This document shows positions 21,172-31,588 of a stretch of 64,000 nucleotides of DNA, piece by piece (within the stretch, counting starts at the first letter, position 1; each line of letters starts with the position of its first letter). A program made the position numbers and the translations under genes. Under the pieces are notes generated by a model that saw nothing but the letters and a program-made list of their open reading frames with translations, did no database searches and had not been told where the DNA came from. Source of the DNA: Melieria omissa (taxonomy: Eukaryota; Arthropoda; Insecta; Diptera; Ulidiidae); the NCBI GenBank assembly GCA_963971225.1, contig OZ020269.1, positions 75,988,450 through 76,052,449 on the forward strand, read 5' to 3'.

Positions 21172-24100
21172 GGTGGCTTCAGCTGAGCTCCTTCTCACAC
21201 TAGAGGAGGGCAGCTACGACGTGGCCCTAATCCAGGAACCCGGGTCCACGAACTATAATCTTTTCCATGCAACAACGGTAGGTAAGATTCGATCTGCCTT
21301 CCTTGTTAGGAAGGATATTAACGCATATCTTCTACCTAATTTCAGTTCTGATGACCTGACGGTGGTCGCCATCGAAGGGGACGACAAGCTTAGACTTGTG
21401 GCCTCGTGCTATATGGCCCACGACGTCGAGGCACCCCCCACAGAACTACAGCACCTGACGGAAGAAGTCCTCAGACAAGGTTTCGACGCCGTGGTAGGTG
21501 CGGATGCCAATTCGCACCACCCTCAGTGGGGAAGCAAGGACACGAACGAACGGGGTGAGTCCCTTTTTAATTTTATATTACAAAACAATGTAGATATAGC
21601 TAATAGAGGGAACATCACAACTTTCAAGGGTCCGACGTCGGAAGACGTATTGGACATTACTTTTTCTTACGGGGCAGATACCTGGATCTCGAAATGGAGG
21701 GTGCTGGAAAGACCTTCCTTCTCTGATCACAGCTACATACACTTTACGGTCAACTTTAAACCGTTGCGTACAGAAAGGGTCTTCAGAAACCCCCGGAATA
21801 CGGACTGGGATCTGTATGCAAATCGGTTAAAGACTCATCTGAGTAATGCCTCTCAGACCCTCTGCAGCTCGGACGTTGAGGCTAAGGCGAAACTCCTAAC
21901 GTCAAAGATCCTCCTTGCTTACCACGAATCCTGCCCGCCCTCAAGGCCGGTAGGACGAAAATCCTATCCGCCCTGGTGGAGCAAGGACATTGGTAGGCAA
22001 AGAAAGGAACTTAGAGAGTTTTTCAAACTGGCCAAACTTGCCGACTCTGCGGAGTGTTGGAGAGAGTACAAGACACTACTTCACTCCTACAAACAAGAGA
22101 TACGGAGGGCCAAAAGAAGTTCCTGGCAGAACTTCTGTGGAAGTATGGACAAGACCTCCGAGGCATCCAGACTTCGGAAGATACTCGCCAAATCCCCCCC
22201 ATACCATCACTCATCCGCAAAGAGTCTGGAGAATGGACCAAGGATGGCAAGGAGACGCTTGAGGCACTGCTGGAAGCCCACTTTCCTGGCTGTTCAGAGG
22301 TTCCCGACTCGGTCTCAACTGCACTCGGCACAGAGCAAGGGAATTGTGAGGGCCTAATCACCACATCCAGACTTCGATGGGCTTTGGGCTCTTTCGATCC
22401 CTTCAAATCCCCGGGTCCGGACGGCATTTTTCCCGCGCTTCTGCAAAAGGGAAGTGCTGTTCTGATACCGTGGCTCAAGGACGTTTTCAAGAGCTGTCTG
22501 AGACTGAACTATGTACCGATGGACTGGCGATTATCAAGGGTTGTATTTTTTGCCGAAATCAAGTAAAAGCAGCCCATCAGCCTCACCTCGTTTATACTGA
22601 AGACCTTTGAAAGACTGCTAGACTCGTTTATTAAGGAAAGGGTTCCACCTGACCTAATATCAACGAACCAACACGCCTATATGAAAGGCAAGTCAACGGA
22701 GACAGCACTTCATCAGGTGGTTTTTCAGATAGAGAAAGCTTTTCACTACGGAGAATACGCGCTGGGAGCCTTCCTCGACATATCATGGGCTTTCAACAAT
22801 GTCTCCACAGAGGCACTGTTGGAAGGCCTTGCATCAATTGAGGTGCACCCACCCATACAGGACTGGATTGGTAATCTGTTGAATTGCCGTACAGTGGTAG
22901 CGGAGTGGGGCGCAACAACCATGACGAGGAAGGCGAACAGGGGCACCCCCCAGGGGGGTGTGCTCTCTCCGTTACTATGGAATCTAGTCGTTAATAAGAT
23001 CCTTTTAAAGTTGAGGGACGGGGGCCAAGGCTAACCGCATACGCGGATGACCTAGCCGTTGTCGTCTCAGGCAGGTGTCTCAACTCAATGAGCCAAGTAC
23101 TCGAGAGTACACTGAAAGTGATTAATAACTGGGCAAAGACTGTGGGACTGGAAACAAACCCAGACAAGACGGGCTTAGTTCTTTTTACAACAAAGTACAA
23201 GATCCCAACCTGGCTTCCTCCCAAACTGAACAACACCACACTCGCCCCCAAAACATTTACTAAGTACCTAGGAGTCATCTTGGACAGTAAACAATTGAAT
23301 GAGGAAGACAGGAAAAGGAAAGCCTTGAACGCCTTATACGCTTGCAGGAAAATGCTCGGTAAGACTTGGGGCTTATCCCCCCGTCTCACACATTGGATTT
23401 ACACTGCAGTTATTAGACCCATTATGCTCTACGGGATCATAGTATGGTGGACTGCGGTGGATAAGAAGACCTATGCCAAAAGACTCGAGACTGTACAGAG
23501 AGCCGCTGGGTTGTGTATAACAGGCGCAATGCGCACCACTCCGACAGCGGCACTGGACAAAATATTGGGATTTTATCCAATTGGTCTGACTGCGAATAGC
23601 GTCGCTAAAAAGGCCGCGCTTAGACTTAAGGTAACTGGACAGCTCACGCTACGACATTACGGCCACAGCAGGTTACACGCAGGGGTAGGCGAAAGCTCAG
23701 ACTACGCCGTACCTCAAGCCAATTTCGACTTCTAACCCCACGTGATCCTAGAACCGGATGGGTGGCGATAGGGGCTCGAACCCAGCCGTCAATCCTTTAA
23801 CCTGTTGACGGATGGATCCAAGATGACAGAGGGAGTGGGATCTGCAGTTTTCTGTCCGGAACTTGACCTTCAACAGTCTTTCCGGCTCCCGGACTACTGC
23901 AGCATCTTCCAAGCAGAGGTACACGCTGCCACAAGAGCGGCGCAACTAGCAATGGATCGCACCCCTCCAGACTCTCGGATAAACATCGACAGCCAAGCAG
24001 CCATAAAAGCAGCAGCTGGGGTATTGTTAAACTCGATATGCGTACGGAACTGCAAAACCAAATTGGACGAACTCTGTCGCAACAGAGTAGTCACTATCTA

Positions 24101-24638
24101 TTGGGTACCGGGTCACAAAGGAGTTGAGGGAAATGAGAAGGCTGATGCGCTCGCCAAAGCCGGGGCACGACTGCCGACGGTTAGCGAGCCAGACATCCAT
24201 CCACCCCTCTCCACGCTCAAGACGGAAATAGAAGAGAATATGATTCGTGAAGCGGCGTCCATGTGGGAGAGATCTACATCTCACAGGACAGCAAAAATCA
24301 TGCTTCGCGAACACAATATCAACAACACAGAGTTTGTACTATCACTCCGAAGAGGTGATTGCAAACTATTAACCGGGATACTCACGGGACACTGTCTCAC
24401 ACCGTCCCACGCTGCCAAACTTGGCTTGGTACCAAGTGATGCATGCACAAGATGTGGTGAAGACAGTGCCAAGGGTACCCTGGAGCATTTGCTGTGCCAC
24501 TGCCCTGCTCTCTACAGATCACGGGTCAGCTGCCTCGGATCCGCGTCGTTCCCTTCCTTGGAAAGAAACGCGGAACAAAAAAGCAGCGACTTGCTTAGAT
24601 TTGCCAAAACGTTTTTAAAAAATTATATACAGGTCTGA
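21130..24638 (+). pseudogene. LOA-like LINE ORF2: endonuclease, RT, RNase H (few frameshifts)
   Basis: The frame enters from within ORF1 (VLQINIHHSKVASAELLLTL) with no good ATG; a GTG lies at 21173. The endonuclease has ALIQEPG, GADANSHHPQWGS and SDHSYIHF. RT motifs are FKSPGPDGIFPALL, AFLDISWAFNNVS, GTPQGGVLSPLLW and TAYADDLAVVV. RNase H (from about 23810) has LTDGSKMTEGVGSAVF, NIDSQAAIKA and GVEGNEKADALAK. A C-terminal Cys/His cluster reads CTRCGEDSAKGTLEHLLCHC. Frameshifts interrupt it near 22195 (C-run), 22560, 23025 (G-run) and 23733-23800. Catalytic residues are retained, so the copy is young or was active recently, but it is not autonomous as sequenced. Confidence 0.88.
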
Positions 24639-24708
24639 AGCTCCAGAACCTTTCTGGTATCACTATGGACCAACATGGTCTATGTGAGACCCCCCGTGGG
24701 TCAGCCAG

Positions 24709-24725
24709 CCTAACCTAACCTAACC
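24709..24725 (+). repeat. (CCTAA)n 3' tail of LOA-like LINE
   Basis: CCTAACCTAACCTAACC closes the LINE and directly abuts the TACACATTAAAA target duplication. Tandem-repeat 3' tails instead of poly(A) are known for I, R1 and LOA-type LINEs. The unit is the complement of the TTAGG insect telomere repeat. Confidence 0.85.
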
Positions 24726-25659
24726 TACACATTAAAAATATTTTTTAAATATTTTCGATGGTGCAATGATGAAGATATGGGTATCAAATGAAAGAGAAAA
24801 ATTTTCTCCTTTTAACTAAATTTTCTATTTGAACTATTTTTTTATCTAACTAAACTAAACTATTCGAAAATGTATAATTTTTGAAAAAAGTCAAAAAATT
24901 CAATTTTTTCAACTTTCATCGTTAGTAACTTCCCCAAATCTCATCGGTTTTGGACAGTCCATATATCGTTAGAAAGGCTAGTTAATTACCTTCTGAACGA
25001 CGGTGTTAGTCGAATGGTTGGTTTACGAGATATGACTTATAACTGAAATAAGAGGGGAAAAACGTGTTTTTCGAAGATTTTTCGAAAACGCTTCTTAACC
25101 CTTCAATTCCCATGTCCAAAATAGTGAAAAAGAAAATTTTCTTTTTATATAAAATAGTTTAGATACGTTTGGATAAGACAAAAAAGTACATAAAAAATTT
25201 TTTAATTACCCTCATTTTTATATTGAAAGAAACCATACAAACTCGCACTGCTTTAACTACGCGTGAAACAAATGAATAAATTTGACAAATGACGTTTCGC
25301 TAGTGTTGCTAGGAAAATTAAATAAACAAGTACTACTAATTGACTTTGCTATACAAGTGTTAGAATTTAAAAATAAAAGCCTGTGTGGTAGGAAAAAAAT
25401 ATTAAGCATCTGTCACCTACAGGTGACACTGGGAATTGAAGAGTTAAGAAAGTTTTTGGATTTTCAGTTTCGTGTTCAGCAGCCGAAGATTAGTCTAAAA
25501 AATACTTTTATTTTTAGGAGCATTTTTCGTGTCGAGTAGTGTTATTCATTCAGCTAGTCTCACGAAAGATTTCTAATACATTTATATACATATGATTATG
25601 TAAAATTTTAGAGTAAACAAGCATGAGTGTGAGAAAAAGAAAGACAAATAAAAATTGTC

Positions 25660-26480
25660 ATGGCTCTTCGCGACATACGAAACAATACATTGAGTGTTCA
25701 GAAAGCAGCTATAACCTACGGTATTCCTCAATCTACTATACAAGATAGACTTAGTGGAAAGTTTTCGGAAGATGTGTTCAAATTAGGTTCTGATTCCTAC
25801 CTTTCTTTGGATGAAGAAAGAAAAATTACTGAATAAATAATGAATTAGTGCAAATGTGGTTTTCCTTAAAAAAAGATGGCCTTCTTAACTCAGTACAAAA
25901 AATAATAAAACACAGCCACAGAAAAACTTCATTTTAGGATAATAGACCTGCAAAACTCTGGTTTAAGCTATTCTTAAATCGAAATCCTGCATTGGTGAAT
26001 CGAGAAGCAGAGAGTATTGGCAAAGCCAGAGCAATTGTCACAGACGAATCGATAAATGTGATAAGCTCTAATCAAGAAGATATCATGGAAGACCCTTCTC
26101 GAATATTTAATGGTGACGAAACCAGCTTTTCGTTGTGCCACAAAACGGGTAAAGTAATTGCTCCCATAGGGTATACCAGGTTACAACTTCGAATGAAAAA
26201 TAAACAATTACTGTTTTAATCACTTTTTCTTCTATTGAACAAATTATTATATTAAAAATTATTATAGGTGGAAGCCTATAATAATATTCCCGTACCTAAG
26301 GCCACCAAAGGAAATTGTGAATAGTATGCCAGAAAATTCGTTTCTTGGTCGCACCGAAAGTGGATGGATGAAAAGCGAAACCTTTTTCGAATATGTTGCT
26401 AATTGTTTTGACAAGTGGTTAGACGAGTAAAATATAAAAACACCTGTAATTTTATCTGTGGATGGGCATTAATCTCTTAT
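25660..26480 (+). pseudogene. Pogo-like transposase remnant (unit 1)
   Basis: Frames in order: MALRDIRNNTLSVQKAAITY..PQSTIQDRLSGK, a pipsqueak/CENP-B-type helix-turn-helix; then WFKLFLNRNPALVNREAESI, SRIFNGDETSFSL (first catalytic Asp) and KTGKVIAPIGY. A frameshift near 26200 is followed by GWMKSETFFEYVANCFDKWL and VILSVDGH (second catalytic Asp). The third catalytic region is missing beyond 26480. Stops near 25835 and 26430 and several frameshifts make it inactive. It supplies the identity of the pogo-like element at 18687-28711. Confidence 0.82.
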
Positions 26481-26869
26481 TTTTACACATAAATATACAT
26501 TCATTTGCATTAATTACAATTTTCTTTCAAGTAGCCGGTAACTGCAGTTTTTATTGCCGATTACTGAAAAAAGTGTCCGGATACTAGCACAAAATGACAT
26601 ATTTCCTATAAACGTAAATAGCTACAAAAAATAGAATGTTTCCTAAAAATTTGACATCGTTACTGATTTGTAATACTACATAGATTATATCTGTGGCCAT
26701 ATGGCAGAGTAGCTTAAGTCGAAAATTTAAGATTGAAAACCATGTACACGTAAATTTTTCTGACCAATGCATGGTTCTTTCACAAGACTTGAGCTAAGAA
26801 ATAAACACACATAATATTGTTAAAGGACAGGATTTTTCAAATCGGATAAAATACATTTAAGCGCCTATA

Positions 26870-28531
26870 AGGTGCGTAACATAATTATAAGACACTCAGA
26901 AAATTTCACTTTGCAGCTTCGCCAAATCTAAACAGTAATTTTTTTTAGAAAAGCAAAAACGCAGAATGATTTTGTGAAGTGTCAGTTTTAATTTTAGGCA
27001 TAACTTAATATTTCTAGAAATTCCTGTCAAATATACCGTTAGCTTTTGTGGGAATGAGCAATATTTGAGGTAGCTGCAAGCGTAACAAAATTATAAGACA
27101 CATGGGTTTTTTTTGTTGACATTAACATAGATTTCAATTTTTTTTTTATAAACGTTGAATCAATAATTAATGGTACCCGCCCCTTTCTTTCCAACATCAA
27201 GCAACTGTTTTCACGTGTGAATTTATAAGCTTAACCAATAATTGGGGCTCCAGATGGCTCCACTCCTTTAAAATAGTAATTTTTAAGTCCCCAACATAGT
27301 TGTATTTTCATTTTCCCCATAGACACGCCTGGCAAGTACTCCGCACATATTTATTTATTTTCAATCGGGATCAAGTCGTGCGAACAAGTTGGTCGGTCAA
27401 TAGTTTGACCCAAGCAATATTCTAAAACCCTATTGTTTGCCGACTTTTATGAATGGCCGCGTTATCTTGCATAAAATTATATGGTTTATATCTATTTTCT
27501 AATCAAAATAGAAGAAGGTCTCGATCCAACTCTCCAGTATATCCTGTACTGCCCATTCTTGAGCTCGTGAAGCGGAAATCGACCGTTCCATGTTTGTGAA
27601 ATACGCCCCACACCATCACAGATCCGCCACCGAAATTTCTTTTAGAAAATTTAAGGGGTTCCTTACTGAAAACCCTCCAGTAGCATCGACAACCATCTGG
27701 TCCATCGAAATTAAATTTCTTTTCATCAAAAAAGATAATATTTTGGAAAAAAAATATGCATTTATAGTCATGTTAGTTAACATATTAAAATATGTTCACC
27801 ATGTCCTAGTAAGTATCCAGATTATTTCGCGCAAATTCGAGTCGTGCAGCTTTGTGGCGCGGTAGGAGTGTCGGGGCCCTCTTCATAGCAGCTCGGACAA
27901 TATTTTCCGAGTTGTTTAACAAACGTCAAATGGTCATTTTAGACCCTGGCCGGCTGCTAAAGGCTGCGAGCTGCGAACAAGAGGCGAACGAATTGCTCGC
28001 TTTGAACAAAATTCTGCGCTTGTCATGGTCAGAAAGCTTTTGTTTTCGACCAGTACTTCGTCATTTGCCATAATTATGTGGATCGCGTAGAAATCCGGCA
28101 ATAGCACACAGAGAACGACCGATTTCCTTAAAAATGTAGCTTACACTAAACCCGGCAACGTTAAAAGTATTAATTTCGCTTTGTTCCTTTTCAGTTAGTA
28201 ATTTATCGGCAGGCATTTTAATTTAAATTAATTGGATTAAATCCCGAAATCGCCTAAATAAAAAAAAATCATCTGCGCACTGTGAATACTTTTAATTCAA
28301 AGTGTCTTATAATTTTACGATTGCAGCTACCCCAAATATTGCTCATTCCCACAAAAGCTAACGGTATATTTTACAAAAATTTTTAAGAATATTAAGTTAT
28401 GCCTAACATTAAAACTGACACTTCACAAAATCATTCTGCGTTTTTGCATTTCTAAAAAAAAATTACTGTTTAGATTTGGCGAAACTGCAAAGTAAAATTT
28501 TCTGAGTGTCTTATAATTATGTTACGCACCT
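26870..28531 (-). mobile_element. Tc3-like transposon with ~240-bp inverted repeats (unit 1)
   Basis: The ends AGGTGCGTAACATAATTATA are inverted copies at 26870 and 28531, each bordered by TA (26868-26869, 28532-28533). The inverted repeats extend about 240 bases on each side. Each arm contains the repeat GTAACATAATTATAAGACAC at the tip and a second ATTATAAGACAC-type motif at its inner end. This is the IR/DR layout typical of Tc1/Minos-type elements with two transposase sites per end. A degenerate transposase lies between on the minus strand. Confidence 0.9.
27260..28216 (-). pseudogene. Tc3-like transposase remnant (unit 1)
   Basis: The minus strand starts MPADKLLTEKEQSEINTFNV with a bipartite helix-turn-helix (GFSVSYIFKEIGRSLCAI), then KQKLSDHDKRRILFKASNS, SKMTIWRLLNNSENIVRAAM, PRHKAARLEFARNNL, FFDEKKFNFDGPDG (first catalytic region) and GGGSVMVWG-like sequence. 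Near the C-terminus WGVLARRVYGEN appears in mutated form. Numerous stops and frameshifts interrupt it. The domain order is that of Tc3-type transposases. Confidence 0.78.
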
Positions 28532-28832
28532 TACTTCTATAAAGCTCCAAACTCAACAATAACTCGATTCTCTTATGTCGACTTTAGCTACTTTTCAATA
28601 TCACCACAGATATATTGGTTTATTAATTTGGAATAAATTTAATACTTCGAAACATATGGCGAAACAAAGTCAGGAAAAAGGTTAAGTGGCCGGTTACTAG
28701 TACCTTTACCCTATATTATATATATTTCCAACAAAAGGTGTTATTTTGAATCACCCGGTATTTCGGTAGCTGTCACTTTTGAAGCTTTTATTCTTTGACA
28801 TTTGACAAGTAGAAACTACGCCATTACTAAAA

Positions 28833-30358
28833 ATGGAACGATACACGCTTCAACAATGCATTGAAAGTATTGTTACGAAATTCCCCAGTTCGTTATCGAC
28901 GGTTCGTTTTGATTGTATTTGAAAATAAAACAACTTCAGTTATCCAGCGCAACGTAGTCAAAACTAACAATCGCTTTATTTACAAATTTGCACTTGTTCT
29001 ACTTTACACTACTACTATTGCATGTTTCCCCATTGCTTGCTCAACACAGACTCGACCCCTTGCGCTGCCACTGCTGCTTTTATACCAATTTTCTTATCGC
29101 GCCGAAGTTTCTTGCAACTTCTAATTGGAAAGCGCTCGACCATTCTCACACAGCCCATTTCTTCGAGAACCATCCTTGCCATATCGGACTATACCAAGCG
29201 AATTTATAACAGTTTTGCTGTACTTCACAGTGCATGCCTAAAAGTATGCTTGGAAAACATTCGTGCGGAGAAAAGCATTCCTGTACAGTGCGGCACAGAA
29301 TTTCTCATCGTATCAGTATTAAACTTCACTACAAAAATGGTGAAAATCTTGCAGTCACAGTTCGCAAAACTAAAGCATTTTGGGTCGTCGTGAAGCACCT
29401 TGTCGGACCGCAATACAGAAATTGGTGGAAAAGGACAAGTTAGTGATGTGAAGAATAAAACCCGTACACGTCGCTCAAGAACAACTGAGAATATTGTTGC
29501 TGTAGCCCAAAGTGTTGAAGAAAACCCAGGTTTGTCGATTCCTCGTCGTTCTTTGGAATTGGGCATTCCAAAAACGTCATTACACCGTATTTTGCATAAA
29601 GACTTGGGTCTTAAGGCTTATCAAGTTCAGTTAACACAAGAACTCAAGCCAACCGATCATCAACAATGTCGTGTCTTTGCTGATTGAGTCCTTGAAATGC
29701 ATGAAAATTATCCGGAATTCCATCGAAAAATCATCTTGACTGATGAGGCCCATTTCCACCTCGGTGGAAATGGGCCTACGTCAACCAGCAAAATTGTCGC
29801 ATCTGGGGCTCGGAAAACCCAAGAGTTATTGTTGAGAAGCCTCTCCATCCTCAACGTGTGACTGTTTGGTGCGGTTTATGGTCCGGCGGTCATTGGACTT
29901 ACTTTTCCGAAAATGAGGTTGGATCAACAGTTACGGTGAATGGATTGCGCTATCGAGAGATGATTAATGATTTTTTATGGTCGGAGTTGGATGGTATTGA
30001 TCTGGACAACTTTTACTTTCAACAAGACGGCGCTACGTGCCACACAAGCAACGAAACCATTGCTCTTTTACGGGAAAAGTTTCCGGACCGTGTTTTCTCT
30101 GGAAGAGGTGATCACAATTGGCCACCGAGATCTTGTGATTTAACACCTTGCGACTTCTTCCTTTGGGGCCACGTGAAATATAAGGTGTACGCCAACAGCC
30201 CAGGGTCGATTCAAGACCTCAAAGATAGAATTCGTGAGGCTATCGAGGACATAGGACAGCCACTTTGCGATTTGGTTATGGAAAATTTCATGAAAAGGAT
30301 ATGGTCCTGTAAGCGTGGTCGTGGTGGCCATTTGGCTGATGTTGTTTTTCATTATTAA
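28833..30358 (+). pseudogene. DD41D mariner transposase (interrupted, unit 1)
   Basis: It opens MERYTLQQCIES and is then interrupted by the solo LTR. It resumes near 29310 as LHYKNGENLAVTVRK, with frameshifts, then NKTRTRRSRTTENIVAVAQS, PRRSLELGIPKTSLHRILHK (helix-turn-helix), KIILTDEAHFHL (first Asp), TVWCGLWSGG, YFQQDGATCH (second Asp) and DLTPCDFFLWG (third Asp). Exactly 41 residues separate the last two Asp, the DD41D signature of the rosa family known from the fruit fly Ceratitis rosa. A stop near 29686 and a frameshift near 29790 inactivate it. The final ~166 codons are open. Confidence 0.88.
28871..29211 (-). mobile_element. Solo LTR of a gypsy-type element, inside mariner (unit 1)
   Basis: This 341-base block begins TGTTACGAAATTCC and ends TTTATAACA (TG..CA ends). 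It follows the same order as the LTRs at 55780 and 61333: TTTGAAAATRAAACAACTT, a CAACAGT/ACTAACAATC block, TACACTTTACT-like sequence, a CTTTTATAC box and a 3' GCGAAG-type region. It interrupts the mariner transposase after its 12th codon. The flanking GTAT and GTTT are an imperfect 4-base target duplication. In gypsy orientation it reads on the minus strand, so CTTTTATAC is GTATAAAAG, a TATA-like box. Confidence 0.65.
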
Positions 30359-30463
30359 CGGCATACCTTCCTCTTTATTATGAAATAAACATCCGATCAT
30401 TTATCTCAAAAAATGGCATTTTTCTTTGAATACCAAAATAACACCTCTTGTTGGAAAACCCTG

Positions 30464-30885
30464 TATTAAATTTTAGGATGTACTGATATACTTTGTACAT
30501 TTTTACTGAAAAATTTCCCATGGAAAAGAAAAGAAATAAACTCAAACTTGCAGTACATTAAAATTTGTGGTAATTTTCCACTTATGATATAAGCAGTTAA
30601 TGGGCATGCGTAATATTTATAGGGCAGTTCACTATAATGTACAAATGGTCTTGCATCATGGCTTCTGCAAAATGTGATGGCAAATATTTTCAACGCTAGC
30701 ATAAAATGTACACATTTGCCCTTGCCCGGCAAATTTGCAACACTGAAACCCTATTGCATATTTTTGGGCATGAGCAAAACAGATTTGCCAATCAATCAGC
30801 TGTCACAATTGTCGAGATGAAGCAGACGGAAAAGAAAATAAAAAGAGAAAAACCGAATAAAAAGTGGACGGAGGAGATTCGGCTT
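30464..30885 (+). other. Unassigned sequence, probably 5-oxoprolinase intron or flank (unit 1)
   Basis: Contains a short open frame ending in a basic stretch (MKQTEKKIKREKPNKKWTEE) that runs into the adjacent MITE. It does not resemble a protein family I can name. GGAGATTCG here (30875) recurs as GGAGATTCG beyond the MITE at 31337. Confidence 0.35.
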
Positions 30886-31330
30886 AAGTGCAGAATAGCG
30901 TACCCTCGTGAAAAGAATTAATAAGTATGCTTATACAAAGAAGTTTCGCTCCTGAGTCTAACAAACTAAAAATTTTACCTGGGAAACGCCTACAATAGGC
31001 ATGGCACGGGGTCAAAGTTTAAAACTTTTATCAAAATAACTCATTCAATTTTCAATCGATTTATATGATATGGGTATCAACGAAAGGTCTTTTTCATACA
31101 TTTATTTTGGTGTACCACATTATATACTTTATATGTATGAGTAAAAAATTATAAGCAAAAAATTATTTTTTTTTTATAAAATTTACAAAACCCGATTTTT
31201 TTCTCGTTTGGTACCCATATCATATAAATCGATTGAAAATTAAATGAGTTATTTTGATGAAAGTTTTGAAAAACCAAGCTCTATACAGTCAATTTTTTAT
31301 TTTTTTCACGAGGGTACGCTATCTGCACTT
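30886..31330. mobile_element. Foldback MITE (unit 1)
   Basis: The ends AAGTGCAGAATAGCGTACCC and, inverted, AAGTGCAGATAGCGTACCC are followed by CTCGTGAAAA on both sides. A second stem pairs TTTTCAATCGATTTATATGA (about 31050) with its inverse at about 31219. The internal order (TAACAAACTAAAAATTTT, ATGATATGGGTATCAACGAA, TTATAAGCAAAAAATT) parallels the inverted repeats that flank the P-like gene at 40.7 and 54.2 kb. It therefore looks like a small member of that family. No coding capacity. Confidence 0.75.
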
Positions 31331-31588
31331 GTTCTGGAGATTCGTACAATTATTAGTTATTTGCAAGAAGCGCTGGAGTTAATTATTCTATTCTTCTTCT
31401 TCTCGATTTATTCTTCAAAAACAGCAGTAAATTTGTTTTGCAATCGAGTTGCCATGAAATTTTAAAAAGTGTGCTCAGTGTTGATGGCATATATTTTAAA
31501 TGTCATATATTTGCCCAAATATTTGCACGTTATCGCGAACTGCTCTTATGTAATAAAATATGCAAACATAAATATTGTAAAAAGATAC

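Larger units (their letters stand above)
19515..24725 (+). mobile_element. LOA-like LINE, near full length, 12-bp target duplication
   Basis: The target site TACACATTAAAA is present exactly at 19503-19514 and 24726-24737. The element starts GGTCGGC, which can pair with GCCGACC at 19554-19560 to form a 5' hairpin. It has a ~330-base leader, ORF1, an overlapping ORF2 (endonuclease, RT, RNase H) and a short 3' untranslated region. It ends in CCTAACCTAACCTAACC instead of poly(A). It sits inside the foldback element at 19054-25542. Assignment to the LOA clade rests on the RNase H domain and RT motifs and is probable, not certain. Confidence 0.88.
19054..25542. mobile_element. Foldback-type element split by LOA-like LINE
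   Basis: The ends are inverted copies: ACACTACTCGA at 19054 and TCGAGTAGTGT ending at 25542. Inside them AAAAGTATTTTTTAGACTAA (about 19099) pairs with TTAGTCTAAAAAATACTTTT (about 25490). Further in, an AAAAATTATACATTTTCGAA block (about 19170) pairs with its inverse near 24870. The long, gapped arms suit a foldback or long-TIR MITE of about 1.3 kb once the LINE (19515-24725) is removed. No transposase is visible. Confidence 0.65.
26686..28614. mobile_element. MITE with TATATCTGTGG termini, split by Tc3-like element (unit 1)
   Basis: TATATCTGTGG at 26686 and its inverse CCACAGATATA ending at 28614 are the outer ends. A shared GTAGCT(T)AAGTCGA motif lies 25-30 bases inside each. Removing the Tc3-like insertion (26870-28531) leaves about 265 bases. 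The same family occurs at 18286-18421. Confidence 0.6.
18687..28711 (+). mobile_element. Pogo-like transposon split by nested insertions
   Basis: The left end (18687, after TA) reads GGGTAGTTGCACTAATTATC and the right end (28711, before TA) reads, inverted, GGGTAAAGGTACTAGTAACC; both continue CGGCCAC. GTTACCGGCC-type motifs recur in both sub-terminal regions (about 18717, 18979, 19031, 26531, 26562, 28690). A pogo-type transposase remnant (25660-26480) lies between. The 10-kb span is explained by a foldback element with a LOA-like LINE inside it (19054-25542) and a MITE carrying a Tc3-like element (26686-28614). Removing these leaves roughly 1.6 kb. Assigning both ends to one element is inference. 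Confidence 0.65.
28719..30463 (+). mobile_element. DD41D (rosa-like) mariner, split by solo LTR (unit 1)
   Basis: The terminal motif CCAACAARAGGTGTTATTTTG occurs inverted at 28728 and 30453. The right tip reads CAGGGTTTT inward from 30463 and is bordered by TA. The left tip is degenerate but also bordered by TA at 28717-28718. A transposase remnant on the plus strand and a solo LTR (28871-29211) lie inside. Without the LTR it is about 1.4 kb, normal for mariner. Confidence 0.85.

Noticed and set aside
24709..24725. Interstitial telomere repeat
   Set aside because: Only about 3.4 units, and it is the exact 3' end of a LINE next to the target duplication.
27590..28073. Plus-strand frames inside the Tc3-like element
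   Set aside because: The minus strand carries the recognisable transposase remnant; the plus frames are antisense.
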